64,000 nt of DNA from UBA4665 sp036388555 (GTDB taxonomy: Bacteria; Patescibacteriota; Saccharimonadia; Saccharimonadales; UBA4665). Of the stretch, positions 7,976 through 15,465 are shown piece by piece. Each line of letters begins with the position of its first letter. Position 1 is the first letter of the stretch. A model generated the notes under the pieces. It saw only the letters and a program-made list of their open reading frames with translations, was not told where the DNA came from and ran no database searches. The translations under genes and the position numbers were made by a program. The stretch spans positions 47,367 through 111,366 of the forward strand of contig DASVRP010000016.1 in assembly GCA_036388555.1 (NCBI GenBank). The letters are read 5' to 3'.

Positions 7976-8914
7976 CTATTTGACGATATCGGTGACGGCG
8001 TTCACAAGCGGCCGGGCCATCGCTTTTGCAGTCGCAAGATGCTCACGGATGAGATAATTGACGGTCCAGTCGCGGTCCCTGCGGATGGCAGATACGCCGA
8101 CGGTATCCAGTCCGAGGTCACGACAGATCATGACGGCCCTTGGCAAGTGGTAACCCTGTGTCACGACGGTCACACTGTTGAGGCCGAACTTCGAAGCAGC
8201 CCGCTTGCAGCTGTCATGCGTACTGTAGCCTTCAGCGTCGACGATGACGTCTGTCGGGTCGACACCGAGTCCGACGGCATAGGCTTTCATGGTCGTCGCT
8301 TCGCGGTTATGTGACTCGCGGTCGTCACCAGAAACGAGCAGGCTTTCGACCCGGCCTGATTTGTAAAGCTCGACGGCGGTAGCGATGCGGTTCTTCAGAT
8401 ACGGTGTCGGTTCACCGCCGTTGGTGACGCCGGCGCCAAGCACCAGTGCGGTGCCCTTCTTCGGCACGGCGACGATCTGCTTGGTATTGCCATCATAGCG
8501 CTGGTCAACGGTAGATTGCCTGACGGTTTCAGATATGGCTACCAGTGCGCAGACTGCGATCAGCAGGAGGCTGAGCAGCCACCACTTCAGGCGCCAGAGC
8601 GCCTGGAACGGCCATAGCAGCGGCGAGAACCAAGTGAACTGGTGCCCCGCTCCGGCGGACACTTGCCTGCCTAGGGGCGCTACAGGAGCTGCGCTCACCG
8701 TTGGGCTGGCCGCCACTGCAGGCTGCGCCTGAACGGGCGTGGCCTGGGCTGCCAGCTGCTGCTTCTTTTGGACCGCCGGTCGGCGGGAAACCGATTTACG
8801 GCCGGTAGTAGCAGCGCCGGCTTTGGCGACCTTCGGTTTCTTGATTGTTGCAGACTTGGCTGTGGCAGGCTTCGGGTGCTTGACCGGTGTCAATGTCGGT
8901 TTTGTCTGGCTCAT
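7976..8914 (-). CDS. YdcF/SanA-like (DUF218) membrane protein
   Basis: 312 residues. Residues 1-95 are basic and Ala/Pro/Lys-rich and probably cytoplasmic; one membrane helix follows (about 112-132, 'WWLLSLLLIAVCALVAISET'). The extracytoplasmic part (about 150-305) is a DUF218 domain: 'TALVLGAGVTNGGEPTPYL', 'LLVSGDDRESHNREA', 'VTVVTQGYHLPRAVMICRD'. The family includes E. coli SanA and YdcF, linked to envelope barrier function, with a Rossmann-like fold that may bind nucleotides. TAAAAT lies 8 bases before the ATG. Divergent from the 8988 gene; the two leaderless-type boxes face away across about 70 bases. The long basic tail is unusual for the family. Confidence 0.8.
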   Translation of the reverse strand: MSQTKPTLTPVKHPKPATAKSATIKKPKVAKAGAATTGRKSVSRRPAVQKKQQLAAQATPVQAQPAVAASPTVSAAPVAPLGRQVSAGAGHQFTWFSPLLWPFQALWRLKWWLLSLLLIAVCALVAISETVRQSTVDQRYDGNTKQIVAVPKKGTALVLGAGVTNGGEPTPYLKNRIATAVELYKSGRVESLLVSGDDRESHNREATTMKAYAVGLGVDPTDVIVDAEGYSTHDSCKRAASKFGLNSVTVVTQGYHLPRAVMICRDLGLDTVGVSAIRRDRDWTVNYLIREHLATAKAMARPLVNAVTDIVK

Positions 8915-8922
8915 TACCTGCT

Positions 8923-8928
8923 ATTTTA
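8923..8928 (-). promoter_or_regulatory. -10 box (TAAAAT) for the YdcF-like gene
   Basis: TAAAAT on the minus strand, 8 bases before the ATG at 8914. Confidence 0.4.
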
Positions 8929-8974
8929 CTCTACATAAGCATTTTAACCACCTGTTCGTTTCTGAAGTATGCGT

Positions 8975-8980
8975 TACAAT
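8975..8980 (+). promoter_or_regulatory. -10 box (TACAAT) for the LURP-one-like gene
   Basis: TACAAT ends 7 bases before the ATG at 8988. The in-frame ATG at 8979 overlaps the box and is therefore unlikely to be used. Confidence 0.5.
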
Positions 8981-8987
8981 GGGTCGC

Positions 8988-9611
8988 ATGGATTACACGA
9001 AACACCTCAAGCTGGAATTCCGGCGCAAGTTCTGGAAGATATTAGGCGCCGCCATCGACGTTCGTGACGCAGACAGCCAGGACCAGGTCGGATATATCGA
9101 GATGAAGGCCTGGGTGCTCCGTGAGGACGTCCGGCTCTACACCGACCAGAGCAAACAGCACGAACTGCTACGCATCCACGCCCGCACCATCATCGACTTC
9201 GGAGCGACCTACGATGTCTACGAGGGCAGCAGTGACACCGTACTGTACTCGATGCGCCGCAAAGGATTGCGGTCGATGTTCATCCGCGACCGTTGGGACA
9301 TCTATGACGCCAAGGATACCCTTATCGCCGGGCTGCAGGAGACCAGCAGCGGCCTGGCCCTTGTCCGGCGCTACGTCGGCCTGATACCGATCGTCGGTTT
9401 CGTCGCCGAGCTGGTATTGATGGTCGCCCCATTGACGTACACGATAACTCCGGCCGGCAGTACCGTCAGCGGTGCCCGGCTGACCCACCGCAAGAACCCC
9501 ATCATCGTCAAAATGGGCCTCGATATGAGTGACGGCGACGGCAAGCTCGACCCGCGTATCGGCGTCTCGATGGCTGCCCTGCTCGGCGTGATAGACGCTA
9601 CCAAAAATTGA
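8988..9611 (+). CDS. LURP-one-related/scramblase-like (DUF567-type) protein
   Basis: About 207 residues with the fold pattern of the Tubby/LURP-one/phospholipid scramblase superfamily: 'KFWKILGAAIDVRDADSQDQ', 'GYIEMKAWVLREDVRLYTDQ', then 'YDVYEGSSDTVLYSMRRKGL', 'RDRWDIYDAKDTLIAGLQET', and a C-terminal hydrophobic helix (VGLIPIVGFVAELVLMVAP). In characterised relatives the closed beta-barrel encloses a hydrophobic helix; the bacterial function is unknown. The reading frame is open upstream to 8739, but the promoter box puts the start at 8988. The PsiE-like gene follows 13 bases later in the same direction, so the two probably form an operon. Superfamily call moderate. Confidence 0.62.
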   Translation: MDYTKHLKLEFRRKFWKILGAAIDVRDADSQDQVGYIEMKAWVLREDVRLYTDQSKQHELLRIHARTIIDFGATYDVYEGSSDTVLYSMRRKGLRSMFIRDRWDIYDAKDTLIAGLQETSSGLALVRRYVGLIPIVGFVAELVLMVAPLTYTITPAGSTVSGARLTHRKNPIIVKMGLDMSDGDGKLDPRIGVSMAALLGVIDATKN

Positions 9612-9624
9612 TCCGGCCACGTAT

Positions 9625-10062
9625 ATGAAACTGAATCCCAAGAATAATACATTCTTCGTCCGTCTGTCCGAGTTCTTTTCGACATTCCTTAAATACGCCC
9701 TTAACATGCTGCTACTGCTGCTCTGCATCGCCCTGGTGGCCGGCATCGTCAAAGCTGGCTATAATCTGTTCACATCCTTCGAAAAGCCTTTGCCAGAGAT
9801 ACTGCAGGCAGTCCTGGTCGATACCGTTTTCATCGTCGCCATCCTAGAGATCGCCATCACTATCCTAGGCTACCTGAAGGATGGCCAGGTCCATGTCCGC
9901 TACATTGTCGATACCATACTGATCATCATGGTCAACGAGATAGTCGTACTTTGGTTCCAGAAACCTGAGCTCGAAAAGATGATCGGCATCTCGGTCATCG
10001 TACTGACACTGGCACTGATACGCATATCAGTCACCCGCTTCGCACCTAAAGAGGAACACTAA
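9625..10062 (+). CDS. PsiE-like membrane protein
   Basis: Small integral membrane protein of 145 residues with four predicted helices (about 23-45, 60-82, 90-108, 118-136) and short basic ends. The arrangement, and sequence such as 'ILEIAITILGYLKDGQVHVR' and 'YIVDTILIIMVNEIVVLWF', match the phosphate-starvation-inducible PsiE family, whose molecular function is unsettled. It follows the LURP-one-like gene by 13 bases. I considered KwaA, also a small four-helix protein, because a KwaB-like gene is 1.8 kb away, but the PsiE pattern fits better. Confidence 0.66.
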   Translation: MKLNPKNNTFFVRLSEFFSTFLKYALNMLLLLLCIALVAGIVKAGYNLFTSFEKPLPEILQAVLVDTVFIVAILEIAITILGYLKDGQVHVRYIVDTILIIMVNEIVVLWFQKPELEKMIGISVIVLTLALIRISVTRFAPKEEH

Positions 10063-10064
10063 AG

Positions 10065-10706
10065 TTATTTTTTGCGGCGGTCATAGTAACGCAGTTCACG
10101 CTTGAACTGGTCGAGACGGACGATGTATTCTTCGTAACGGTTGTACAGCTGTGAGTATTGGAAGCTTGGTGTCAGGATCTTGCCGAGGCGCTTCTTGCTA
10201 TCAAGATATTCGACCAGCGAGTAAAAGTCACCGTCGCCGGACACCAGGATGGCTTTGTCGTAATTCGAGATCTCTTTCATAGCCCAGAGTACCAGGTCGG
10301 CATCTATGTTTCCCTTGACCGGCTTCTTCTCTTCCGGCTCGACCTTCTTGCCGGATTTGTCGAGCACGGGCTCGGCGTTAGGGTCGGGAGCAGCTGGCTG
10401 TGGGCGCGTCATGTCATAGGTCGGTTTGAGGACGATCATATAGCCGGCCTCGTGCAGCTGCTCGTACATCGCCTCGAACTCTGGCACATAGCCGATGAAC
10501 ATAAAGGCCTTGGTCACGCCGTGCTCATCGGTGAGCCACTTGCGGAATTTCTGCCAATCCATCTTCCAGCCGAATTTCTGGACACCGACATTGAGGTTCT
10601 GACTGTCGATGAAGGCATAGACGTTGGTAGGCCGGCGGCCCTGGGACTGCTCTGATTTTCGCTGGTCTGGTTTTCTCTGGTCGTCTTGTTTCGGGTCGGA
10701 AGTCAT
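10065..10706 (-). CDS. NYN-domain (LabA/DUF88-type) putative ribonuclease
   Basis: 213 residues with a PIN-like NYN fold, predicted metal-dependent RNase activity. The acidic residues line up: 'VYAFIDSQNLNVGVQ' (Asp about 33), 'KGNIDADLVLWAMKEI' (two Asp near 142), and 'AILVSGDGDFYSLVEYL' (Asp near 163). Residues 1-26 are a charged Gln/Arg/Lys-rich tail, and an Asp/Pro-rich loop with a KKVEPEEKKPVKG segment is inserted before the second motif. Extended -10 TGGTATCAT lies 6 bases before the ATG. Convergent with the PsiE-like gene, stop codons 2 bases apart. RNA target unknown. Confidence 0.82.
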   Translation of the reverse strand: MTSDPKQDDQRKPDQRKSEQSQGRRPTNVYAFIDSQNLNVGVQKFGWKMDWQKFRKWLTDEHGVTKAFMFIGYVPEFEAMYEQLHEAGYMIVLKPTYDMTRPQPAAPDPNAEPVLDKSGKKVEPEEKKPVKGNIDADLVLWAMKEISNYDKAILVSGDGDFYSLVEYLDSKKRLGKILTPSFQYSQLYNRYEEYIVRLDQFKRELRYYDRRKK

Positions 10707-10712
10707 ACGCCT

Positions 10713-10718
10713 ATGATA
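10713..10718 (-). promoter_or_regulatory. Extended -10 (TGG-TATCAT) for the NYN gene
   Basis: TATCAT preceded by TGG on the minus strand, 6 bases before the ATG at 10706. Identical in form and spacing to the rnhA promoter. Confidence 0.55.
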
Positions 10719-10759
10719 CCAGATGACGTGTTTTTTGCATCGGTCAGTTTATTCTCGTT

Positions 10760-11350
10760 TCAGCCGCTTGGACTACTGAAATCGGAATACCTTTGAGTTG
10801 CCTGGATCTGCTGCAGCCGCTGCATCTCATCGAAAAGCGCTGTCGCATCATACTCGGTCGCCGGTCGCGGTGCATGGTGTCCCATGTAGCGATCCCCTTC
10901 CATCAGCAGCGAGAATGTGACGCCGTCCATCGTACTATCAATATCCATACTGGCGACCCCACCGGCAAACTTCCATAGGTCATACCGTTCAACGACAGGT
11001 GTGGCATCAATTCCGACCTCATGAGTGATCGACGCGTGAACTTCCTCGCGGAGCGGTGACTTGCGGCCGTGCTGGACCTTGGTCACTGCAACCGAAGTAC
11101 GCAGCGAAGAGACGCCGAATTCATCAAATTTCTCGACCAGTTCAGTTTCGAACGTATGGACGATATCATCGCCATCATGCCAGTAGGACTGCCCACGCTC
11201 TGACATAGCCATAAGGTCAGTAATACTCTCATCGACTATTCCCAGGCTACTGCCAGGCGAATCCAGTGCATCCGGATCATAATACAGGTTCCGTTGGCGG
11301 CGTGTATCCGGGTCTCTAGGATTAAGGAATGGTTCGCGTTGTACGTTCAC
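10760..11350 (-). CDS. Hypothetical protein, 196 aa
   Basis: Not recognised. Soluble, acidic, no signal peptide or membrane helix. N-terminal 40 residues look disordered ('NPRDPDTRRQRNLYYDPDA'); the centre alternates polar strands ('LRTSVAVTKVQHGRKSP', 'HASITHEVGIDATPVVERY'); the C-terminus ends in a Gln-rich helix. The likely start is GTG at 11350, with TATAGT 11 bases before it. It is one of about a dozen orphan acidic proteins of 150-280 residues scattered through the window. No functional inference is possible from context. Confidence 0.55.
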   Translation of the reverse strand: MNVQREPFLNPRDPDTRRQRNLYYDPDALDSPGSSLGIVDESITDLMAMSERGQSYWHDGDDIVHTFETELVEKFDEFGVSSLRTSVAVTKVQHGRKSPLREEVHASITHEVGIDATPVVERYDLWKFAGGVASMDIDSTMDGVTFSLLMEGDRYMGHHAPRPATEYDATALFDEMQRLQQIQATQRYSDFSSPSG

Positions 11351-11398
11351 GATTACTCATCACTATAATGCTCTGAGTCAGTTATGCAAGTACTAGAT

Positions 11399-11965
11399 TT
11401 ACATCACTTCAGCGAGCAACTCCGGGAACTCCGTTCCACCAAGATTATCGTAGGTGAAATGACCATGTCCCTTGAACTCGCGCCATTCGGCACCCTGTAT
11501 CTCCGCTCGGATGCGCTCCAGTGACTTCTGGACGTTGTCAGAATCGTCGTCGCTATAGAAGATCGTCAGCCCCTGTGTCCGGGACGGCAGCTCCGGGTCG
11601 AAGCCGGCCGCGAAGAAATCCTCCTGCAGCGTGTGGTCCGGGTCGAGCCACGGTGCCACCAGGACGACCTTGCCGACCTTGAGCTCAGTATGCTCACTGA
11701 GGTAGCGCAGCCAGAAGCCGCCGCCGGCGCTATGGCCGACCAGTATCGTCTCCGGCCCGACGTCGAAACGTTCGACTTCCCTGCACCAGACGGCATACTC
11801 CGGTTCGTAAGCATGCGGGACCTCTGGCGTATCAGCCTTGATGTCGCGGACCATCAGTTCTTTCTGGAGCCATGGCAGCCAATGGGCGTTGCTCTCACTC
11901 GGCAGCTTTGGGTCATAATAAGCTTCCTTCTCGGGAGCACCGTGGAGTATGATGGCGTTCTTCAT
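11399..11965 (-). CDS. Alpha/beta hydrolase, RBBP9/YdeN type
   Basis: Serine hydrolase family protein, 188 residues. The opening 'MKNAIILHGAPEKEAYYDP' carries the first strand and oxyanion loop; the nucleophile elbow is 'ILVGHSAGGGFWLRYL' (Ser about 79); the C-terminal 'KGHGHFTYDNLG' supplies the catalytic His, and Asp in 'IFYSDDDSDNVQ' completes the triad. Size and layout match the RBBP9/YdeN family of small hydrolases with unknown substrates. Its start overlaps the stop of rnhA by four bases, so the two are translationally coupled. Confidence 0.82.
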   Translation of the reverse strand: MKNAIILHGAPEKEAYYDPKLPSESNAHWLPWLQKELMVRDIKADTPEVPHAYEPEYAVWCREVERFDVGPETILVGHSAGGGFWLRYLSEHTELKVGKVVLVAPWLDPDHTLQEDFFAAGFDPELPSRTQGLTIFYSDDDSDNVQKSLERIRAEIQGAEWREFKGHGHFTYDNLGGTEFPELLAEVM

Positions 11966-12399
11966 GCTGCCTTCTTACCCAGATGCTGCTTACGGGCTTC
12001 GTTGGCCCAGTGGTCAGCCAGTTCATTGCCTGGGTCATTATTGTGGCCGCGCACCCAGATGAGCTTGGCCTTGGATCTGCGGTACAATGGGCAGACCTCC
12101 TGACAGATGTCGAGGTTCTTGATGTCGCCGCCCTTCTTCTTCCAGCCGTTGGCTTCCCATGCCAGCGACCATTTGGTGATGACGTTGATCCAGAACTCGC
12201 TGTCGGTATATATCTCGCATTCCTGGCCATCGGCATCCTTGAGAGCTGCGATAATGGCGAAGCCTTCCATCCGGATGTTGGTCGTGATGGCGCCGCTCGG
12301 CTCACCGCCGAGGACGACCGGCTTCATGTCTCGGATGACCGAAAAACCGCCCGGACCGGGGTTGGGGCTGGCAGAGCCGTCGGTATAGTAGGTGATCAT
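11962..12399 (-). CDS. rnhA: Ribonuclease HI
   Basis: Cuts the RNA strand of RNA-DNA hybrids, removing primers and R-loops. 145 residues, close to the usual 150. Catalytic carboxylates are visible: Asp7 (YYTDGSASPNPG), Glu45 (NIRMEGFAI), Asp66 (EIYTDSEFW) and Asp in NELADHWAN near residue 129, with the conserved RGHNNDPGN loop. Extended -10 TGGTATCAT sits 6 bases before the ATG, predicting a leaderless message. The downstream hydrolase overlaps by four bases. Confidence 0.93.
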   Translation of the reverse strand: MITYYTDGSASPNPGPGGFSVIRDMKPVVLGGEPSGAITTNIRMEGFAIIAALKDADGQECEIYTDSEFWINVITKWSLAWEANGWKKKGGDIKNLDICQEVCPLYRRSKAKLIWVRGHNNDPGNELADHWANEARKQHLGKKAA

Positions 12400-12405
12400 T
12401 AAACT

Positions 12406-12411
12406 ATGATA
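12406..12411 (-). promoter_or_regulatory. Extended -10 (TGG-TATCAT) for rnhA
   Basis: TATCAT preceded by TGG on the minus strand, 6 bases before the rnhA ATG at 12399. Confidence 0.55.
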
Positions 12412-12422
12412 CCACTAGCTGC

Positions 12423-13394
12423 TTAAATGCCCTCGCCGGACCCCAAACCCGATCCGTCCCTACCAGAGGGATACTCTGGTAACGCCTTAGACATGTCGAA
12501 TCCAGCTTTTTCCATGCGTTTGATCGCATCTTCCGGAGTAATATTGGCAAACCGAGTAACGTAGATATTGCGGTGGATCAGATTGTCCGGGTGGAAAACT
12601 TTATCGTACTGCGAAAATTCTAGAGGAAAGTAGGTCTCTGCGTCGACGACAGTATATTTTAGCGCTGAGGTACTGCAATCATAGGCTGGATCATCACGTG
12701 TAATGCCGAGCACCACAGGATTTACCTTACTGTAAAATTCGTACACAGAGCGTCCGTCCTTGACAGTGGGCACTATGCCTTCATCTGGCAATGGATTGCC
12801 CTTAGCATCATAGAACAGCGTCGTAAGCGTCCCATCCATATCGTAAAGCTCCAGCAATACATGCGTAGGCTCAAAGTCTATTGGAGACAAAATTCGTCTT
12901 GGAGATGTGTCGTACACGGAGTGCGTGCCGTCGTAGGCGATTTCAAGACCACCGTCACTGTCGGCATACTGATAACTTATATATTCTGAATTGTCCTTGA
13001 TGGCTGGCTCTTGGCCAGGAGAACAAGGAGTGCCATCATGCGGACCCGCGACAAACTTGTTGCCTATTTCGAAGTAATTATACTTGCTATGGTCAAAATT
13101 CTTTTGCGCATCTGCAACGCGTTCAATGAGTTCGACAGCGCTCACTTTTGCGGGTTTCAGCGGATTGCTTCCCTGCTCCGGCTTGCCAATGTTCAGTCCA
13201 AACAGCAACCCGACAGCCAGCACGGCGAATGCAGGCACAAGGATAAGCTTTGGCCACAGGCTGCGCCGCTTCGCATGCGCCTGCTTTCCTGCTCCATGGC
13301 TGCGCGCCAGGACTTCGCTGCGCAGGTTACGCTTAAACTTCGGGTCTATCTCTGTAGATTCACTCTCAAAAAGCTTCATAATGGGATCTTTCAT
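12423..13394 (-). CDS. Putative membrane anti-sigma factor
   Basis: 323 residues. The cytoplasmic part (1-48) contains 'EIDPKFKRNLRSEVLARS'; one membrane helix follows (about 49-68, LILVPAFAVLAVGLLFGL), then a 250-residue extracytoplasmic domain without a motif I know. The start overlaps the sigma factor gene by four bases, and this sigma-then-single-pass-membrane-protein order is the classic arrangement of ECF sigma and anti-sigma pairs. No zinc-binding HxxxCxxC (ZAS) motif is visible, so binding would use another fold. The call is from context; the stimulus is unknown. The coding sequence is more AT-rich than neighbouring housekeeping genes. Confidence 0.62.
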   Translation of the reverse strand: MKDPIMKLFESESTEIDPKFKRNLRSEVLARSHGAGKQAHAKRRSLWPKLILVPAFAVLAVGLLFGLNIGKPEQGSNPLKPAKVSAVELIERVADAQKNFDHSKYNYFEIGNKFVAGPHDGTPCSPGQEPAIKDNSEYISYQYADSDGGLEIAYDGTHSVYDTSPRRILSPIDFEPTHVLLELYDMDGTLTTLFYDAKGNPLPDEGIVPTVKDGRSVYEFYSKVNPVVLGITRDDPAYDCSTSALKYTVVDAETYFPLEFSQYDKVFHPDNLIHRNIYVTRFANITPEDAIKRMEKAGFDMSKALPEYPSGRDGSGLGSGEGI

Positions 13395-13930
13395 ACTATC
13401 TCCTCATCGGCCTGCACTGTCGCCGGGACCGGTTCTAGCTGCTGCGCTACGATAAGCGCCTGCAGACTTTTGACGCCGCGTTTATACGTCGTCTTGATAT
13501 AGTTACTATCCTTGCCGGTCTCCTGGCAGATATCTTTGATACTCAGGCCTTCCAGTAGCCGCATGGTGAGCACCTGGCGCTGCTTATCCGGCAAACGATC
13601 TATGTACTGCGCTGCACGCTGCTTGACGGTCATGCCTTCAAACTCATCCAGTCCTTCGTCGACATAGGCTTCGAAATCTTCAATATCATCAATGGTCTGC
13701 TCGTTGCGCTGATATTTCTGTCGTAGGTACATCAGCCAGACGGTGCGCATGACGCCGTAGATGAACTTCTTATCGTTTTGTATGACGTACTCCGGGTCAT
13801 CGGACCGTTCTACCAGCACCATGAAGGTCTGCGAGGTCAGGTCCTCGGCCAATTGCCTGTCGAAGCTTTTGATATAGAAGAATTTGAACACCTTATCGAC
13901 ATACAGATCATATGTCTCTTCGATACTCAT
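13391..13930 (-). CDS. ECF-type RNA polymerase sigma factor
   Basis: 179 residues with region 2 (about 5-75: 'YDLYVDKVFKFFYIKSFDRQ', 'AEDLTSQTFMVLVE') and region 4 (about 112-165: 'YIDRLPDKQRQVLTMRLLEG', 'SIKDICQETGKDSNYIKTTY', the latter the DNA-recognition helix-turn-helix). The linker between them is acidic. ECF sigma factors direct RNA polymerase to stress or envelope promoters. The gene has an AAAGGA ribosome site and overlaps the downstream membrane protein (likely anti-sigma) by four bases. I cannot identify its target promoters. Confidence 0.87.
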   Translation of the reverse strand: MSIEETYDLYVDKVFKFFYIKSFDRQLAEDLTSQTFMVLVERSDDPEYVIQNDKKFIYGVMRTVWLMYLRQKYQRNEQTIDDIEDFEAYVDEGLDEFEGMTVKQRAAQYIDRLPDKQRQVLTMRLLEGLSIKDICQETGKDSNYIKTTYKRGVKSLQALIVAQQLEPVPATVQADEEIV

Positions 13931-13997
13931 TACGAAATAGTCCTTTCATAAGCCAAGTTACAAAAGGGGTACATGATCGGGTTATAACTTCTTCGGA

Positions 13998-14198
13998 TTA
14001 CTTGGAGAGCGAAGTTGGCTTCTCAGGGACGACGATCCACAGGATCAGATATGGGATAAGTCCTGGCAGCGCACCGGGCAGCAGCAAAGCGATGGCGATG
14101 ATACGGATGATGGTAGCGTCGATGCCGAAGTACTCAGCCAGGCCGCCGCAGACGCCGCCGAGTTTCTTGTCAGTTGTAAATCGGTATAGTTTTTTCAT
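13998..14198 (-). CDS. PspC-domain membrane protein
   Basis: 66-residue single-domain PspC protein: the opening 'KLYRFTTDKKLGGVCGGLAE' with the GVCGGLAEYFG motif, then one or two membrane segments ('ATIIRIIAIALLLPG', 'IPYLILWIVVP'). The family is linked to envelope stress (phage-shock response), although the molecular role of isolated PspC is unclear. The frame is open 12 codons further upstream, but extended -10 TGT-TATAAT ends 6 bases before the ATG at 14198, so this is the likely start. That box overlaps the stop codon of the HAD gene. Confidence 0.85.
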   Translation of the reverse strand: MKKLYRFTTDKKLGGVCGGLAEYFGIDATIIRIIAIALLLPGALPGLIPYLILWIVVPEKPTSLSK

Positions 14199-14204
14199 GC
14201 TGTA

Positions 14205-14210
14205 ATTATA
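14205..14210 (-). promoter_or_regulatory. Extended -10 (TGT-TATAAT) for the PspC gene
   Basis: Consensus TATAAT with TGT before it, minus strand, 6 bases before the ATG at 14198. It overlaps the end of the upstream HAD gene and fixes the start codon. Confidence 0.6.
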
Positions 14211-14931
14211 ACACTGGTTGGCAAGCTGGAACAACCTGGATTGGCAGTGGCACCTTCACCACCCCAAGTGTCGGGACTACCGTCATGCTGCGACGGGCCG
14301 CCGGGGTCAGCTGATCAAGGTGCGGGATACGCTTGTCGTAATGCGTCACCAGAACCGACCGGCAGCCGAGGTTGGAGCTGAACTGCGCGTCAACGAACTG
14401 ATCACCGATGACGAGCAGCTGTGACGGCATGATACCATGGTCTGCAAGGTAGCTGCCGAGGACTTCCGGCTCCGGCTTGCGGCGTTCGCAGTCGTCGCCG
14501 CAGAAGATGTCGCTGACGTATCCGCCGAGGCCGCTGCTGGCGACGATGGCGTGCGGGCTGCCCAGCTCCATACCCTTGTGGTTCCGGTTGGTGACGATGA
14601 TCTGGTGTTTACCCGCCTCGTGCGCCTGCTGCATCAGCTCGAGGGCATCTGGATAGACGTGGTGGCCGACCAGTTCGTAGTGCTGGTGCTGCGCCAGCAT
14701 GTAGTTGTGGTATATAGTGTCCAGCTCGTCGCGGTCGATACCGCCGAGCGAATTGTTGATGATATCCTCCATGCTGCCATGGATGTGCTGGGCAATGACT
14801 TCCCTTGTCGGTGCCTCGCGTCCGTATGCCGGCAGGATGGCTGCCAGCACCTCCTGCATGACGGCCATACTGTCGATGATCGTGCCGTCAAGATCCCAGA
14901 CGAGGGTCGTGATACGGCTTGGGATTGTCAT
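14206..14931 (-). CDS. HAD-superfamily phosphatase (phosphoglycolate phosphatase-like)
   Basis: 241 residues. Motif I 'TLVWDLDGTIIDSMAVMQEV' contains the nucleophile Asp and DxDGT; motif II is 'QIIVTNRNHKG' (Thr), motif III Lys is in 'CERRKPEPEVL', and motif IV 'LLVIGDQFVDAQFSSNLG' supplies the metal-binding Asp residues. A helical cap lies between motifs I and II, as in subfamily IA. Substrate unknown (small phosphorylated metabolites in relatives). TATAAT lies 8 bases before the ATG. The C-terminal 40 residues extend past the HAD core. Confidence 0.87.
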   Translation of the reverse strand: MTIPSRITTLVWDLDGTIIDSMAVMQEVLAAILPAYGREAPTREVIAQHIHGSMEDIINNSLGGIDRDELDTIYHNYMLAQHQHYELVGHHVYPDALELMQQAHEAGKHQIIVTNRNHKGMELGSPHAIVASSGLGGYVSDIFCGDDCERRKPEPEVLGSYLADHGIMPSQLLVIGDQFVDAQFSSNLGCRSVLVTHYDKRIPHLDQLTPAARRSMTVVPTLGVVKVPLPIQVVPACQPVL

Positions 14932-14939
14932 AATCTGAC

Positions 14940-14945
14940 ATTATA
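14940..14945 (-). promoter_or_regulatory. -10 box (TATAAT) for the HAD gene
   Basis: Consensus TATAAT on the minus strand, 8 bases before the ATG at 14931. Confidence 0.55.
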
Positions 14946-14990
14946 TCATACTTATGCTTATTTTGCAAGCTTCTTGGGCAAGTGGCCTTG

Positions 14991-15181
14991 CTAGGCGACG
15001 TCGAGTTCCTGGATCAGCCATGGTTTCTGGTTGAGGTCGGAATAGCGGATCCAGGTGGGCTTGAACTGGAAATAGGCGACGTCCGCCCGGCCGGACCATT
15101 TGCGGGCCCGCGGGCTCTTGGCGAAGTAGGCTGCCTGATGAACACCAATACGTCCTGCTCAGTAATAATGCCCTCTGCCAT
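14991..15181 (-). pseudogene. Remnant of a pyridoxamine-5'-phosphate-oxidase-like gene, internally deleted
   Basis: Two parts of one protein family are visible in different frames. From the ATG at 15181 comes 'MAEGIITEQDVLVFIRQ', the usual N-terminus of flavin split-barrel (PPOX-like) proteins. In the -1 frame, directly after it, comes the usual C-terminus: 'QAAYFAKSPRARKW', an aromatic strand 'VAYFQFKPTWIRYSDLN', and the end QKPWLIQELDVA before the stop at 14991. Roughly 75-80 central residues that bind FMN are missing, judged against the usual length near 140. An intact relative lies at 16903-17349. Best explained as a deletion that also shifted the frame; an assembly error is the alternative. 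Confidence 0.66.
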
Positions 15182-15334
15182 GATTCCCAGTCTATCACGC
15201 CAGGCCGCCGCGGGCAGCAGGTCCGGGATCACGCTCAATAGGTTTCCCATTTATGCACGTTGTTAAGCCACATTCGTCACCACTTTTCTATATCTAACCG
15301 CTCATGGCTACATATAGCGTAACAGCGTGGAGTC

Positions 15335-15363
15335 TTGACACTATTTACCACGCGCGGTAAGCT
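15335..15363 (+). promoter_or_regulatory. Sigma-70 type promoter of the LysM-Rpf gene
   Basis: TTGACA (15335-15340), a 17-base spacer, and TAAGCT (15358-15363). Predicted transcription start near 15370, giving an untranslated leader of about 115 bases, unlike the leaderless layout of most genes here. Confidence 0.66.
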
Positions 15364-15371
15364 TGGAATTG

Positions 15372-15465
15372 TATGTTTTTCCACGGAGGTGGAAACATAT
15401 CAATACCGACCCCTGTTATCCAGTCGACATAAGCAATATTATTAGAGGGTAACTATCGGGGTTCG
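15372..15465 (+). ncRNA. Structured 5' leader, candidate cis-regulatory RNA
   Basis: Hairpin 1 (15372-15399): TATGTT..TTCCAC pairs with GTGGAAACATA around a four-base loop, with a two-base bulge. Element 2 (15406-15465): CCGACCCC pairs with GGGGTTCG, and inside it GTTATCC (from 15415) pairs fully, including one G-U, with GGGTAAC (to 15453), enclosing about 25 bases. Such long-range two-part pairing between promoter and ribosome site suggests a riboswitch or RNA thermometer. It does not match the ydaO (c-di-AMP) consensus that precedes actinobacterial rpf genes, nor another class I can recall. Confidence 0.45.

Noticed and set aside
6533..10062. Complete Kiwa (KwaA-KwaB) defence operon
   Set aside because: The only small four-helix membrane protein nearby (9625) is PsiE-like, on the opposite strand and 1.8 kb away.
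15372..15465. ydaO-type c-di-AMP riboswitch before the rpf gene
   Set aside because: The conserved ydaO core segments are not present in the leader; kept as an unclassified structured RNA.
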